Source: an uncultured Spirochaetota bacterium | GTDB lineage: Bacteria; Spirochaetota; UBA4802; UBA5550 | Length of the DNA: 48,806 nt | Direction: 5' to 3' | Assembly: GCA_937872225.1 (NCBI GenBank) | Contig: CALMRZ010000026.1 | Coordinates: 1-48,806 of the forward strand | Shown: positions 39,637 through 47,532 of the stretch, piece by piece | Position numbering within the stretch: the stretch's first letter is position 1 | Layout of the letters: the number at the start of each line of letters is the position of its first letter | Notes under the pieces: generated by a model | The model's database searches: none | The model's input: only the letters and a program-made list of their open reading frames with translations | What the model was told of the DNA's origin: nothing | Program-made: the position numbers and the translations under genes

Positions 39637-41253
39637 ATGAAAGACCTGTCTCGAAAAGAATTTTTACGGATGACGGCCAGATCAACGGCATCAGCGATGG
39701 CCGCGACGGCTATCGGTCCCTATGTCGTCTCCGGCCTTACCGGGTGTACGTCAACCAGCCTGGTGAGGGACATGCCGAAGGTTGACTACCGGAAGGAAAT
39801 CAGGCTCGTCAACTGCCGCATCGTTGATGTCAACGCCGGAAGGATAATCAACAACGGCACGATACGCGTCAATAACGGTAGGATCACCGCCGTGAGCGAC
39901 CGGACCCTGCCGGAAAACAGGGACGCGGAAGTTTTTGATGTGAAGAACCGGTACGTGATGCCGGGCCTCATCAACGGCCATTGCCATCTCACCATTCCGG
40001 CGGGCAGTTACCTGGTCAGCATGGCCAAGGCCCTTGACCTGCTGACGCAGATGAAATTGAATTTTTCCCTGAATATCGAACATGGCATAACGACCGTGCG
40101 CGACATGGGGGGATACCCGGGACTCATCAAAGACTACATCGCCCAGAGCGAACGGGGCAATTTCCCGGGGCCCCGGGTCATGTACAGCAACGCCTTCCTC
40201 TCCGTCAAGGGCGGGTACATCGAGATCGACGAGAAGGACCTTCATCCCCTCGGATCGCTCTTCGTGTCCCTCATGGGGGCGGGGAGCATTTCGACAAAGG
40301 TCACCGGCATGAAAGACCTTCAGGAAAAAATCCGCGCGAACATCAGGAACGCCGGGCTGATAAAGGTGTCCAGCCTGGACGCCAAGCCCCTTATCGCGGG
40401 AAAGAAGTCCGTGCTGCCGGTGTTCAACGACGAAGAGCTGGCCTATATTTTCGACTACGCCCAGAAGAACAATCTGCCGTGCGCCCTGCACAACATGACG
40501 ATGCAGGCCTTCAGGCGGGCCATCCGGTATCCCTTCCATTCCCTGGAGCATGTCGTGGTCGACGGGTACATCAGCGATGCCGACATCAATACCATGAAGA
40601 AGAGGAACATGGCCATCGTTCCCACGGTGATACTGGGCAACCTCTATGCCTGCACCTCGTCCTTCGGCGAGTTCCCGAAGGAGTTCAGGACCGACTTCAT
40701 CATGAACGAGATCAAGATACGCGAGTCGTACTGGAATTCCGTCACCTCCAGCGATGTTGTCCCGAGCATACATGAAAGCAACGTCAAGGCGATGGACTGG
40801 TTCAGGCAGTACAACTATGATTATGAAAAGATGTTCAGGAGCAACAAGCTTGCAGTGGATCCGTTTCCCTTCTTCAATTACATGATCTACGGCGTGAAAA
40901 ACGTCCAGAGGATGAGGAGCGCCGGGATCCTTATCGGGTGCGGCACCGATTCCGGCGTGCCCTGGAACTACCACGGGACCCTCTGGAGGGAGATGGAGAT
41001 GTATTCCCGGATCGGATTCACCAACGCCGAGATCGTGCGGTGCGCGACCATGAACAACGCGAAGATCCTGGGCATGGACAGGGAGATCGGCTCGATTGAA
41101 AAGGGCAAGCTGGCCGATATCATCGTGATGAAGGACAATCCCCTTGCCGATATCAGGGCCGTCAGGGACATCCGGCTGGTGTTCCTGGGAGGGAAGGTCG
41201 TCGCCCAGAAATGCGGCCTCGTCAAGGGCGATACCGGCATCGCCGTAGGGTAG
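39637..41253 (+). CDS. Amidohydrolase-family protein with Tat-like lipoprotein signal
   Basis: The 538-residue protein has an N-terminal SRKEFLRM motif, a hydrophobic stretch and a lipobox VSGLTGC (Cys37). This is consistent with twin-arginine export and lipid anchoring, although the second Arg is Lys. The amidohydrolase barrel begins at IRLVNCRIVDVNAG; VMPGLINGHCHLTI carries the first metal ligands. HGITTVRDMGGYPG, SLEHVVVDG, CGTDSGVPWNYHG and the C-terminal GSIEKGKLADIIVMKDNPLAD are typical of imidazolonepropionase/prolidase-like members. Substrate unknown. The ATG at 39637 is favoured over the one at 39622. Confidence 0.85.
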   Translation: MKDLSRKEFLRMTARSTASAMAATAIGPYVVSGLTGCTSTSLVRDMPKVDYRKEIRLVNCRIVDVNAGRIINNGTIRVNNGRITAVSDRTLPENRDAEVFDVKNRYVMPGLINGHCHLTIPAGSYLVSMAKALDLLTQMKLNFSLNIEHGITTVRDMGGYPGLIKDYIAQSERGNFPGPRVMYSNAFLSVKGGYIEIDEKDLHPLGSLFVSLMGAGSISTKVTGMKDLQEKIRANIRNAGLIKVSSLDAKPLIAGKKSVLPVFNDEELAYIFDYAQKNNLPCALHNMTMQAFRRAIRYPFHSLEHVVVDGYISDADINTMKKRNMAIVPTVILGNLYACTSSFGEFPKEFRTDFIMNEIKIRESYWNSVTSSDVVPSIHESNVKAMDWFRQYNYDYEKMFRSNKLAVDPFPFFNYMIYGVKNVQRMRSAGILIGCGTDSGVPWNYHGTLWREMEMYSRIGFTNAEIVRCATMNNAKILGMDREIGSIEKGKLADIIVMKDNPLADIRAVRDIRLVFLGGKVVAQKCGLVKGDTGIAVG

Positions 41254-41261
41254 ACATTATT

Positions 41262-41302
41262 GAACCGCACTGCCGCCGGAATAACCGGCGGAAGTGCGGT
41301 TC
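41262..41302 (+). terminator. Long hairpin after the amidohydrolase gene
   Basis: GAACCGCACT (41262-41271) pairs with AGTGCGGTTC (41293-41302), and CCGCCGG (41273-41279) with CCGGCGG (41285-41291). One mismatch separates the stems, and the loop is 5 nt. It lies 8 nt after the stop codon. No T-run follows, so it may act as an mRNA-stabilising hairpin rather than an intrinsic terminator. Confidence 0.65.
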
Positions 41303-41319
41303 CATGGTAATAGTAAGCA

Positions 41320-41420
41320 GGCCGGGAGCTATCCCGCTCGTCCGCCTTGTATAACATCCATGTGGACTCGGCGGAATCGGCGACATCCATGTCGCCTGCT
41401 CGGTGGGACGGCTCCCAGCC
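41320..41420. repeat. Palindromic repeat element
   Basis: Arms GGCCGGGAGC (about 41321-41330) and GCTCCCAGCC (about 41411-41420) are inverted. Inside are CATCCATGTGG and GCGACATCCATGTCGC (41378-41393), the latter a perfect hairpin. It resembles the palindromic fragment near 11783 in style. Non-coding. Confidence 0.5.
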
Positions 41421-41548
41421 TGGAAAAGCATATTTACCATAAGAATATTTCATTTTTCCGCACATTACTTGACAAACACGCCCCATCTGCATGAATCTCC
41501 TTCGTCGCATCATGAATGGCAATACTATCATCCATCCGGGGCAGGAAC

Positions 41549-42637
41549 ATGGAAAAGAAAAAGAAAAAAGCCGCTGATAAAACTCAGGGAAAGCTGGTGC
41601 GGGCGGCCTGGTGCAGACTGGATGATTTCGACAGGCTGGACCGGGAAAAAACGCTTTTTATTCTCCCGGTAAGCTCCCTCGAGGTGCACGGCTACCATCT
41701 GCCCAACGACACGGACATGACTTCCTCCATGGTCCTGGCGGAGGAGACCGGCGCCCTGTTCGCGCGGAAGCACCGGGACTGGGCGGTGGTGGTCCTGCCG
41801 CTGCTGAATATCGGCACCGACGAGCTTCCCCTGCCGGGGAGCATCGAGTTCTCGCGAACTACCGTGTACCGCGCCCTGAGGGAATATGCCTGGTCCCTGC
41901 GGCGCTTCGGGTTCACGAACCTTGCCCTTGCCAACGGCCATGGCGGCCTGATGCACAATATTGCCCTTGACGACGCCTGCAGAACGTGCAACCGGAAATA
42001 CAGGATGAAAATGATCTCCCCCAGCGTCCGCGTTTTCCAGGACTTTATCTTCGGCAAGAAGTTCCCCCTCGTCGAACGCCATCTGCGCAGGAAGCTGACG
42101 GACCGGGAGAAGGAAGGTCTCACCGACCTGGAGCACGCCGGCGGTTGGGAAACGTCGATCGTCCTCGCTGAAAGTCCGTCCCTTGTTTCAAAAGATTTCC
42201 GCAAGTACGGCTCGTCCATGCTGCGGATGAGTGAAAGCACGAAGAAGTGGGCCCGCATCCTGGAGCCGATTTTCTGGAAGCTCCCGGTCCTGAAGGGTAT
42301 CATGAAGGTACTCGGCGTTCCCCTGGCGGAAGGATTCAGGATAAAGGCAACGGCGGATAAGATGTACGACCAGAAGAAGGAGCGGTACACCTACAGCGGC
42401 GACCCCAGCGTGGCAACGGCCGACATCGGCAGGGCCTGGAAAGCGGCCATGGCCGATGAGATTGCAGCCCTCATGGAGCAGGTGTATATAACCGGCACGA
42501 AACGGCCGTCGGAAATCGTCTCGAACTATTCGGCTTTCCTGGTGCTGCGGAGGGATTTCATGGTCGCTGCGTCATGGATACTCTGCATCCTTCTTTTTTG
42601 TCTGGCCCTGGCAATCAGGGTGGGATTGCTGGGCTGA
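41549..42637 (+). CDS. Creatininase-family metal amidohydrolase with C-terminal membrane anchor
   Basis: The 362-residue protein has the creatininase fold signatures LPVSSLEVHGYHLPNDTDM (metal ligands Glu, His, Asp), LANGHGGLMHN (His of the second site) and LEHAGGWETSIVLA. Family members open ring amides or act in cofactor synthesis (for example creatinine, formamidopyrimidine, mycofactocin precursor). The last ~25 residues, VAASWILCILLFCLALAIRVG, form a membrane segment, which is unusual. AGGA precedes the ATG at 41549; the first residues are Lys-rich. Substrate unknown. Confidence 0.85.
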   Translation: MEKKKKKAADKTQGKLVRAAWCRLDDFDRLDREKTLFILPVSSLEVHGYHLPNDTDMTSSMVLAEETGALFARKHRDWAVVVLPLLNIGTDELPLPGSIEFSRTTVYRALREYAWSLRRFGFTNLALANGHGGLMHNIALDDACRTCNRKYRMKMISPSVRVFQDFIFGKKFPLVERHLRRKLTDREKEGLTDLEHAGGWETSIVLAESPSLVSKDFRKYGSSMLRMSESTKKWARILEPIFWKLPVLKGIMKVLGVPLAEGFRIKATADKMYDQKKERYTYSGDPSVATADIGRAWKAAMADEIAALMEQVYITGTKRPSEIVSNYSAFLVLRRDFMVAASWILCILLFCLALAIRVGLLG

Positions 42638-42743
42638 TATCCGCAAACTTATAAAATAATTGACAAAATTTAACAGTTGTAAAACTGATAGGTCAGTTCC
42701 GCCGGAGGCGTGCCCGGAGGGGTTTGCCGGCGCTGTCGATGGG

Positions 42744-43472
42744 ATGCTACTGGCCATGACCGTACGGAAAAACGAGCTGTTCAATTCTCTGACCCACTGC
42801 GCCGGCGCCGTCGCCAGCGTTATCCTCACCCTCGTGTTTTATTTCACCGCCATTGACCATGAGGGAAGCCTGGCCGTCGCGGTATGCTTCACGGCCGTCT
42901 CCTATGTGTTTCTCTTCGTCTCAAGCTCGCTCTATCATGCGACCAAAATCGATGAAGACGACCGGAGCCTCTGGCTTAAGCTGGACCACTGCGCCATTTT
43001 CGTCATGATCGCGGGATCGTATGTCGGCCCCCTCTACATCTACGCCCCGGGCGGGATCCGGTGGGCCGTGCTCGCGTCAGTGTGGCTCTGTGCCCTCCTG
43101 GGGGTAATCCTCAAGCTCAGGTACCTGATAGCGCCCAACTGGGTCAACGTGGCCGTCTACGCGCCCCTCGGCGTCATATCCATCGTGCCGATGGCCCTTC
43201 TCTGGACATCGGTCGACGCCATTCCCCCGCAAACGGTCCCCATTTCCTTTCTCAAGGGGCTCCTGGTGGCCGGCCTGGCGATCTATGGCGTCGGCGGCGC
43301 CGTGTATGCCCTGAAGAGGCCCGATCCGAAGCCGGGAGTTATCGGTTTTCACGGCGTCTTCCATGTATTGATACTCATGGGAGCCGGCCTCCACGCAGCA
43401 GCCCTCTATTACTCGATCAGGGCCTATCCGGTTATCAGGCAATTTCAGACTCTGGCATCATACCTGTGGTAG
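42744..43472 (+). CDS. Hemolysin III / PAQR-family membrane protein
   Basis: The product (242 residues from the ATG at 42744, or 238 from 42756) has seven hydrophobic segments and the family signature: NSLTHCAGAVASVILTLV, SSLYHATK, LKLDHCAIFVMIAGSYVGPL, and GFHGVFHVLILMGAGLHAAAL. The conserved His and Asp residues of the PAQR/HlyIII fold (H in SSLYH, D in KLDH, HG.FH) are all present. Despite the name, most bacterial members are not toxins, and a role in lipid or metal-dependent membrane chemistry is proposed for the fold. Neither start has a strong ribosome site. Confidence 0.85.
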   Translation: MLLAMTVRKNELFNSLTHCAGAVASVILTLVFYFTAIDHEGSLAVAVCFTAVSYVFLFVSSSLYHATKIDEDDRSLWLKLDHCAIFVMIAGSYVGPLYIYAPGGIRWAVLASVWLCALLGVILKLRYLIAPNWVNVAVYAPLGVISIVPMALLWTSVDAIPPQTVPISFLKGLLVAGLAIYGVGGAVYALKRPDPKPGVIGFHGVFHVLILMGAGLHAAALYYSIRAYPVIRQFQTLASYLW

Positions 43473-43480
43473 CATTTTCT

Positions 43481-43510
43481 AAGCCCCCCAACCACCCGGA
43501 GGGGGGCTTT
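43481..43510 (+). terminator. C6/G6 hairpin after hemolysin III gene
   Basis: AAGCCCCCC (43481-43489) pairs with GGGGGGCTT (43501-43509), followed by TGGG. It belongs to the C5/G5 repeat family and starts 8 nt after the stop codon. A short T-run gives modest support for termination. Confidence 0.55.
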
Positions 43511-43542
43511 GGGAATTGATTAATTATAGTGATCATGCTAAA

Positions 43543-43576
43543 TAAGTCCCCCTCAGGGGGATTTAGGGGGTGGGGT
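43543..43576. repeat. C5/G5 repeat copy
   Basis: TAAGTCCCCC-TCA-GGGGGATTTA forms a short hairpin followed by GGGGGTGGGG. It is another copy of the family seen at 37011. Confidence 0.6.
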
Positions 43577-43629
43577 AGAGAAATTATGTGGACAGGATTA
43601 ATTGGACATGTATAGTATTCATTAAATCT

Positions 43630-43759
43630 GTCATTGCGAGGAGCGCAGCGACGAAGCAATCTTGTCTTTATCACATCGAATACCAGGTAAGAGTCTTGAA
43701 ATTATATTGTATCATCAATGCTGGTAAATGCAAGATCGCTTCGCTTTGCTCGCGATGAC
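43630..43759. repeat. GTCATTGCGAG-type inverted repeat element, second copy
   Basis: The left arm has GTCATTGCGAGGAGCGCAGC followed by GACGAAGCAATCTTG. The right arm (from about 43731) has CAAGATCGCTTCGCTTTGCTC followed by GCGATGAC. The arms are inverted repeats around an AT-rich centre. The same ends occur at 29370-29508. Together with the two C5/G5 hairpins it fills the 350-nt gap 43473-43822. No gene is seen there. Confidence 0.65.
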
Positions 43760-43822
43760 ATATTTATAAGTGCAATACAGTGCGGCAATTTCAATGCCGC
43801 CACCATAATCCAGGAACAATCA

Positions 43823-44419
43823 ATGCCCGGTCTGTTCATCAACACCTTCATAAAATTCTTTTTCCTTCTCACGCCGTTTTTTCTTTTATCGACGTTCCTT
43901 TCGATGACCAAGGACATGGACGGAGGGAAGAAGAGGAAGATCGCGGTCAAGTCGACCTTCTCGATAGTCATCGTGTGCATCATCCTCTTCCTCATCGGGA
44001 ACCAGATCTTCACGGTCTTCGGCATCACGCTGAATTCCTTCCGCATCGGCACCGGCCTTTTACTGTTCTTTTCCGCCATCACCCTTGTCCAGGGGCCGAA
44101 GGGCGAACAGCAGCAGAAGGACACGGACGACATCGCCGTGGTGCCCCTGGCGATCCCGGTGGCTGTGGGCCCGGCCACGACCGGCGCCCTCCTGGTCATG
44201 GGGGGCGAACTGGGCGATGTCACGGGGAAAATCGTGGGCATATCGGCCATTATAGCCGCAGTTATCTGCACGGGGATTTTCCTTTTCATCAGCGGCTCCA
44301 TCGAGAAGGTGGTCGGGAAGCAGGGCCTGTCGATCCTCAGCAAGATCACGGGCCTGATACTGGCGGCCCTGGCGGCGCAGATGATCATGACCGGCGCGGT
44401 CGGTTTCCTGGGGCGGTGA
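43823..44419 (+). CDS. MarC-family integral membrane protein
   Basis: The 198-residue protein has six hydrophobic segments and the MarC (UPF0056) pattern: FIKFFFLLTPFFLLSTFLS, the loop KKRKIAVKSTFSIVIVCIIL, FRIGTGLLLFFSAITLVQGP, AVVPLAIPVAVGPATTGALLVM (the most conserved block) and ITGLILAALAAQMIMTGAVGFL. The function of the family is unknown; the old link to multiple antibiotic resistance is not supported. AGGA lies 9 nt before the ATG. The helicase gene follows after 110 nt. Confidence 0.88.
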   Translation: MPGLFINTFIKFFFLLTPFFLLSTFLSMTKDMDGGKKRKIAVKSTFSIVIVCIILFLIGNQIFTVFGITLNSFRIGTGLLLFFSAITLVQGPKGEQQQKDTDDIAVVPLAIPVAVGPATTGALLVMGGELGDVTGKIVGISAIIAAVICTGIFLFISGSIEKVVGKQGLSILSKITGLILAALAAQMIMTGAVGFLGR

Positions 44420-44529
44420 CGGCCGAGCGCGGCCCGCTTGCCCGCGGCGGACTTCCCGATAAAAAATTAACTATTGTACTTTCAGGACCACTGTTCCGTT
44501 ATGGTCCAATCATAAAAAAGGAAGTAATA

Positions 44530-46128
44530 ATGGAACTTGAAAAATTCAGGGCCCTGGGCCTTTCGGAAGAAACCCTGAAGGAGCTTCAGAAGAAGGGCTT
44601 CGAGGAGCCGACGGAGATACAGGAGAAGACCATCCCCCTACTTCTCGGGGAAAAGAACGATATCGTCGGACAGGCCCAGACCGGCACCGGCAAGACCGCC
44701 GCCTTCGGCCTGCCCATACTGGAAAAACTTGAGCCGGATGCTGACCGGATCCAGGCCATCGTGCTGGTGCCCACCAGGGAACTGGCGATACAGGTCGCGG
44801 AGGAGATAAGCTCCTTCAGGGGGAACAGGAAGTGCCATATCATCCCGATCTACGGCGGCCAGTCCATCGTCGACCAGCTCCAGCGCCTGAAACGGGGCGT
44901 TGACATCGTCGTCGGCACTCCCGGCAGGGTCCTCGACCACCTGAGAAGGAAGAGCATCGTCCTTGACCGCGTGTCATGGGTGGTGCTGGACGAGGCTGAC
45001 GAGATGCTCAACATGGGCTTCATCGACGAGGTGAAGGAAATCCTGGACCAGACGAACCCTGACCGGCGGACGCTCCTTTTTTCCGCGACCATGCCCGACC
45101 GCATCATGGACATAGCCCGGAGCTACATGCGCAAGTACCGGGTCCTGACCGTGAAAAAGGGCCAGCTCACCGTTGACCAGACCGACCAGATTTACTTCGA
45201 AGTGGCGCCTAATGACCGGTTCGAGTCCCTCTGCCGGATCATCGACATGGAAAAGGAATTCTACGGCCTGGTGTTCTGCCGCACCAAGGTGGCCGTGGAC
45301 GAGCTGACGAACAGGCTCATCGACCGCGGCTATGACGCGGAGGGCCTTCACGGGGACCTGCCCCAGAACCAGCGGGAGCGCATCCTGGAAAAGTTCCGGA
45401 AGCGCCAGGTTACCGTCCTCGCCGCCACGGACGTTGCGGCGAGGGGCATAGACGTGGCGGACCTGACCCACGTGATAAATTTTTCCCTGCCCCAGGACGC
45501 GGAGGCCTACATCCACCGCATCGGCCGCACCGGCAGGGCGGGCAAGAAGGGCGTCGCCATCACCTTCACCACCCCGGACGAATACCGGAAGCTCATGTAC
45601 ATCACGCGGGTTACGAAAAAGGAGATCAGGAAGGAAAAGGTCCCCCGGGCCTCGGAGATCGTCACGGCCAAGAAATCGAGAATACTGGCTGAGCTGAACG
45701 AGATCATAGAGGCCGGCGAGCACCGGGACTACCTGACCACGGCCCTCCAGATGGTCCATGACCATGATCCGGAGGAGGTCGTGGCGGCTCTTCTCAAGTA
45801 TACCCTCGAGGACGAGCTGAGCGAGGGACGGTACCGGGACATCAGGGAATACGCGGAGGAGCCGGCCGAGGAACGGGGCAGGGCGCGGCTTTTTATCTCC
45901 CTGGGGAAGAAGGACGGCCTTACGCCGAGGAAGCTCCTCAAGCTGATCAATAACGAAACCAGGATACCGGCCGGGAAGGTGAGTGAAATAAAGGTAATGG
46001 ACAGCTATTCGTTTCTTTCGGTGCCCTTTAAGGAGGCAGAGGTGCTCCTGAAGGCCTTCAAGGAAAAGAAGGGCTCCCACAAGGCGATTGTGAAGAGGGC
46101 GGATGTGAAGAAGAAGAAAAAGAAGTAG
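44530..46128 (+). CDS. DEAD-box ATP-dependent RNA helicase (DeaD/CsdA-like)
   Basis: The 532-residue protein remodels RNA using ATP, typically in ribosome assembly or cold adaptation. All motifs are visible: FEEPTEIQ (Q motif), AQTGTGKT (I), PTRELA (Ia), GTPGRVLDHL (Ib), VLDEADEML (II), LFSATMP (III), GLVFCRTK (IV), ATDVAARGIDV (V) and HRIGRTGRAG (VI). A DbpA-type RNA-binding domain follows near 445-510 (ARLFISLGKKDGLTPRKLLKLI). The C-terminus ends in a Lys run. AAGGAAG upstream fixes the start at 44530. Confidence 0.95.
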   Translation: MELEKFRALGLSEETLKELQKKGFEEPTEIQEKTIPLLLGEKNDIVGQAQTGTGKTAAFGLPILEKLEPDADRIQAIVLVPTRELAIQVAEEISSFRGNRKCHIIPIYGGQSIVDQLQRLKRGVDIVVGTPGRVLDHLRRKSIVLDRVSWVVLDEADEMLNMGFIDEVKEILDQTNPDRRTLLFSATMPDRIMDIARSYMRKYRVLTVKKGQLTVDQTDQIYFEVAPNDRFESLCRIIDMEKEFYGLVFCRTKVAVDELTNRLIDRGYDAEGLHGDLPQNQRERILEKFRKRQVTVLAATDVAARGIDVADLTHVINFSLPQDAEAYIHRIGRTGRAGKKGVAITFTTPDEYRKLMYITRVTKKEIRKEKVPRASEIVTAKKSRILAELNEIIEAGEHRDYLTTALQMVHDHDPEEVVAALLKYTLEDELSEGRYRDIREYAEEPAEERGRARLFISLGKKDGLTPRKLLKLINNETRIPAGKVSEIKVMDSYSFLSVPFKEAEVLLKAFKEKKGSHKAIVKRADVKKKKKK

Positions 46129-46153
46129 ACCCCCCCGTCCCCCTGAGGGGGCG
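46129..46153 (+). repeat. C5/G5 hairpin after the helicase gene
   Basis: Right after the helicase stop codon, a run of C is followed by GTCCCCCTGAGGGGGCG, forming a 5-bp hairpin with a 3-nt loop. The copy at 46957 is nearly identical. Confidence 0.6.
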
Positions 46154-46380
46154 TGATGGATTTTATTTTTCTGTAATATTATAGCGAAAACCCGAAATAA
46201 TAATTAGCTCCACTATCCATGAAAAAAAATTGATTGGATGAAAAAAGGAAAAGGATTTTGTTGTATAATATAGAGTAGATGTCTTCCTGCTGAATTAATC
46301 ATATCTTTACAAATTCTTCTTGCAAACTCCAGCTTTTAATTTAAGGCTAGGTAAATTCATGTTGAGATGGTTTGAACAGA

Positions 46381-46686
46381 ATGGATAATCAAAAACCCAT
46401 GAAGCGCGAAGACACGCGTAAAATAGAGGAGTTCATCAAGTCCCTGGGCGAGGATGACCTCCGCTACATGAATCGCCTGATCATCGAACGGTTGAAGCTC
46501 CTCTATCAGCATCGGAGCACCACACAGATGCAGCGTTTCAATGTAGGCGAAAAGGTCCGCTTCACCGATCCGGACGGAACGGTGAGAACAGCCACGATAA
46601 TCCGGCTTAATAAAAAAACCGTGTCGCTCGTCACTACCGGCGGAGAGCAATGGAATGTTGCGCCTGGTTTGCTCAAGCATGATTAA
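46381..46686 (+). CDS. Small protein with SH3/KOW-like C-terminal domain, unknown function
   Basis: The 101-residue product has a helical N-terminal half (TRKIEEFIKSLGEDDLRYMNRLIIERLKLL). The C-terminal half looks like a small beta-barrel: FNVGEKVRFTDPDGTVRTATIIRLNKKTVSLVTTGG.QWNVAPGLL. The VGEKVRF...G....ATI.RLNKKTV pattern is KOW/SH3-like and might bind nucleic acid. The ATG at 46381 is used; the in-frame TTG at 46372 is less likely. It stands in an AT-rich setting between the helicase and the cas3 region. Confidence 0.65.
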   Translation: MDNQKPMKREDTRKIEEFIKSLGEDDLRYMNRLIIERLKLLYQHRSTTQMQRFNVGEKVRFTDPDGTVRTATIIRLNKKTVSLVTTGGEQWNVAPGLLKHD

Positions 46687-46794
46687 TAGAAAACAGGCTT
46701 AATTCTAATATTGCCACCCCGCGCGCTTCGGTGACGAACGCAGGATCGGCCTTCTGGTGGGACCTTGCTATATAACTGGTTCTTTTGATGGAAG

Positions 46795-46956
46795 ATGGCC
46801 GGGCAGGACGACGCGTGGTCCGATGACTGGAAAAAGCATATCGATCTTCTTATGCCGCTGAACATTGAGGCGCGTTATCCGGATGAAAAACGCGAAATTA
46901 TGAAAATGGATGTGAAAAAGAATAAGAAGGATAAATTTAAAGGCAAGAAAAAGTAG
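46795..46956 (+). pseudogene. Short ORF, possible C-terminal remnant with an ARYPD motif
   Basis: The 53-residue frame reads MAGQDDAWSDDWKKHIDLL, then MPLNIEARYPDEKREIMK, and ends in a Lys-rich tail. The segment NIEARYPDE resembles the C-terminal ARYPD block of HEPN-domain proteins (from memory). A stop codon closes the frame 9 nt upstream of the ATG, and no ribosome site is clear. Either it is a tiny gene, or it is the tail of a lost gene. A C5/G5 repeat directly follows its stop codon, as it does for intact genes here. Confidence 0.35.
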
Positions 46957-46987
46957 TACCCCACCCCGTCCCCCTGAGGGGGCATGA
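46957..46987 (+). repeat. C5/G5 hairpin repeat
   Basis: ACCCCGTCCCCCTGAGGGGG and GCATGAC follow the stop codon of the short ORF. The sequence closely matches the copy after the helicase gene. Confidence 0.6.
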
Positions 46988-47532
46988 CAAATCTGACCAT
47001 CATATAAACAAACACATTATTATCTTTATGTCAGTTTTCTGCAGAAAATTGATTTCTTACCATAGGCCAATTATACACAGTGTTGTGTGGTAATTGGGAA
47101 AATATCTCTTTACTTTTTTTAGTAATGTTTATTACAATATTTGTTGGGTAAAACGTTCATATTTATGCTAAACATATGTTGATGTCAGTATTTGTCATTG
47201 ATGATAATGTATAATAGTAATAAATCTTCTCAAAATGTGATAAGAGAAGAAATGGGATAATACTCAAATCATATTATATGGTCGAAAACCGTATTGGTTG
47301 ACTTATAATGATCAAGTATATAATTTGAGGATTTATTACAGAACTTATAAAGAGTGTTTCTTAATAGTTTGACACGCGTCGGGAAAAAGCCTCGCGGTCT
47401 GCGGAACTCGGACAAAGAAATGAAGACTCAGACAGTCCTCGTCCGCTCAGTTCCTTTTCCCGACGCTTAATTATCCTATTGCGATAGACATTTTATTAAA
47501 CAATACTGTGTGAATTATTAATTGTACCTAAT
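46988..47532. other. AT-rich region upstream of cas3
   Basis: The 545-nt stretch is very AT-rich and has no coding-like frame. It holds one GC-rich structured element (47376-47466). The cas3 promoter should be here. No repeat-spacer units were found. Confidence 0.5.
47376..47466. other. Long multi-stem hairpin upstream of cas3 (possible structured RNA or terminator)
   Basis: The outer stem is a perfect 12 bp: GCGTCGGGAAAA (47376-47387) with TTTTCCCGACGC (47455-47466). Inside, GGAACT (47403-47408) pairs with AGTTCC (47449-47454), CGGAC (47409-47413) with GTCCG (47441-47445), and GACT (47425-47428) with AGTC (47434-47437) around a 5-nt loop. The element is a GC-rich island in AT-rich DNA and ends 66 nt before the cas3 start. 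Function unknown. Confidence 0.6.

Noticed and set aside
46988-47532. CRISPR array upstream of cas3
   Set aside because: There are no repeated units with spacers; only a single long hairpin is present.
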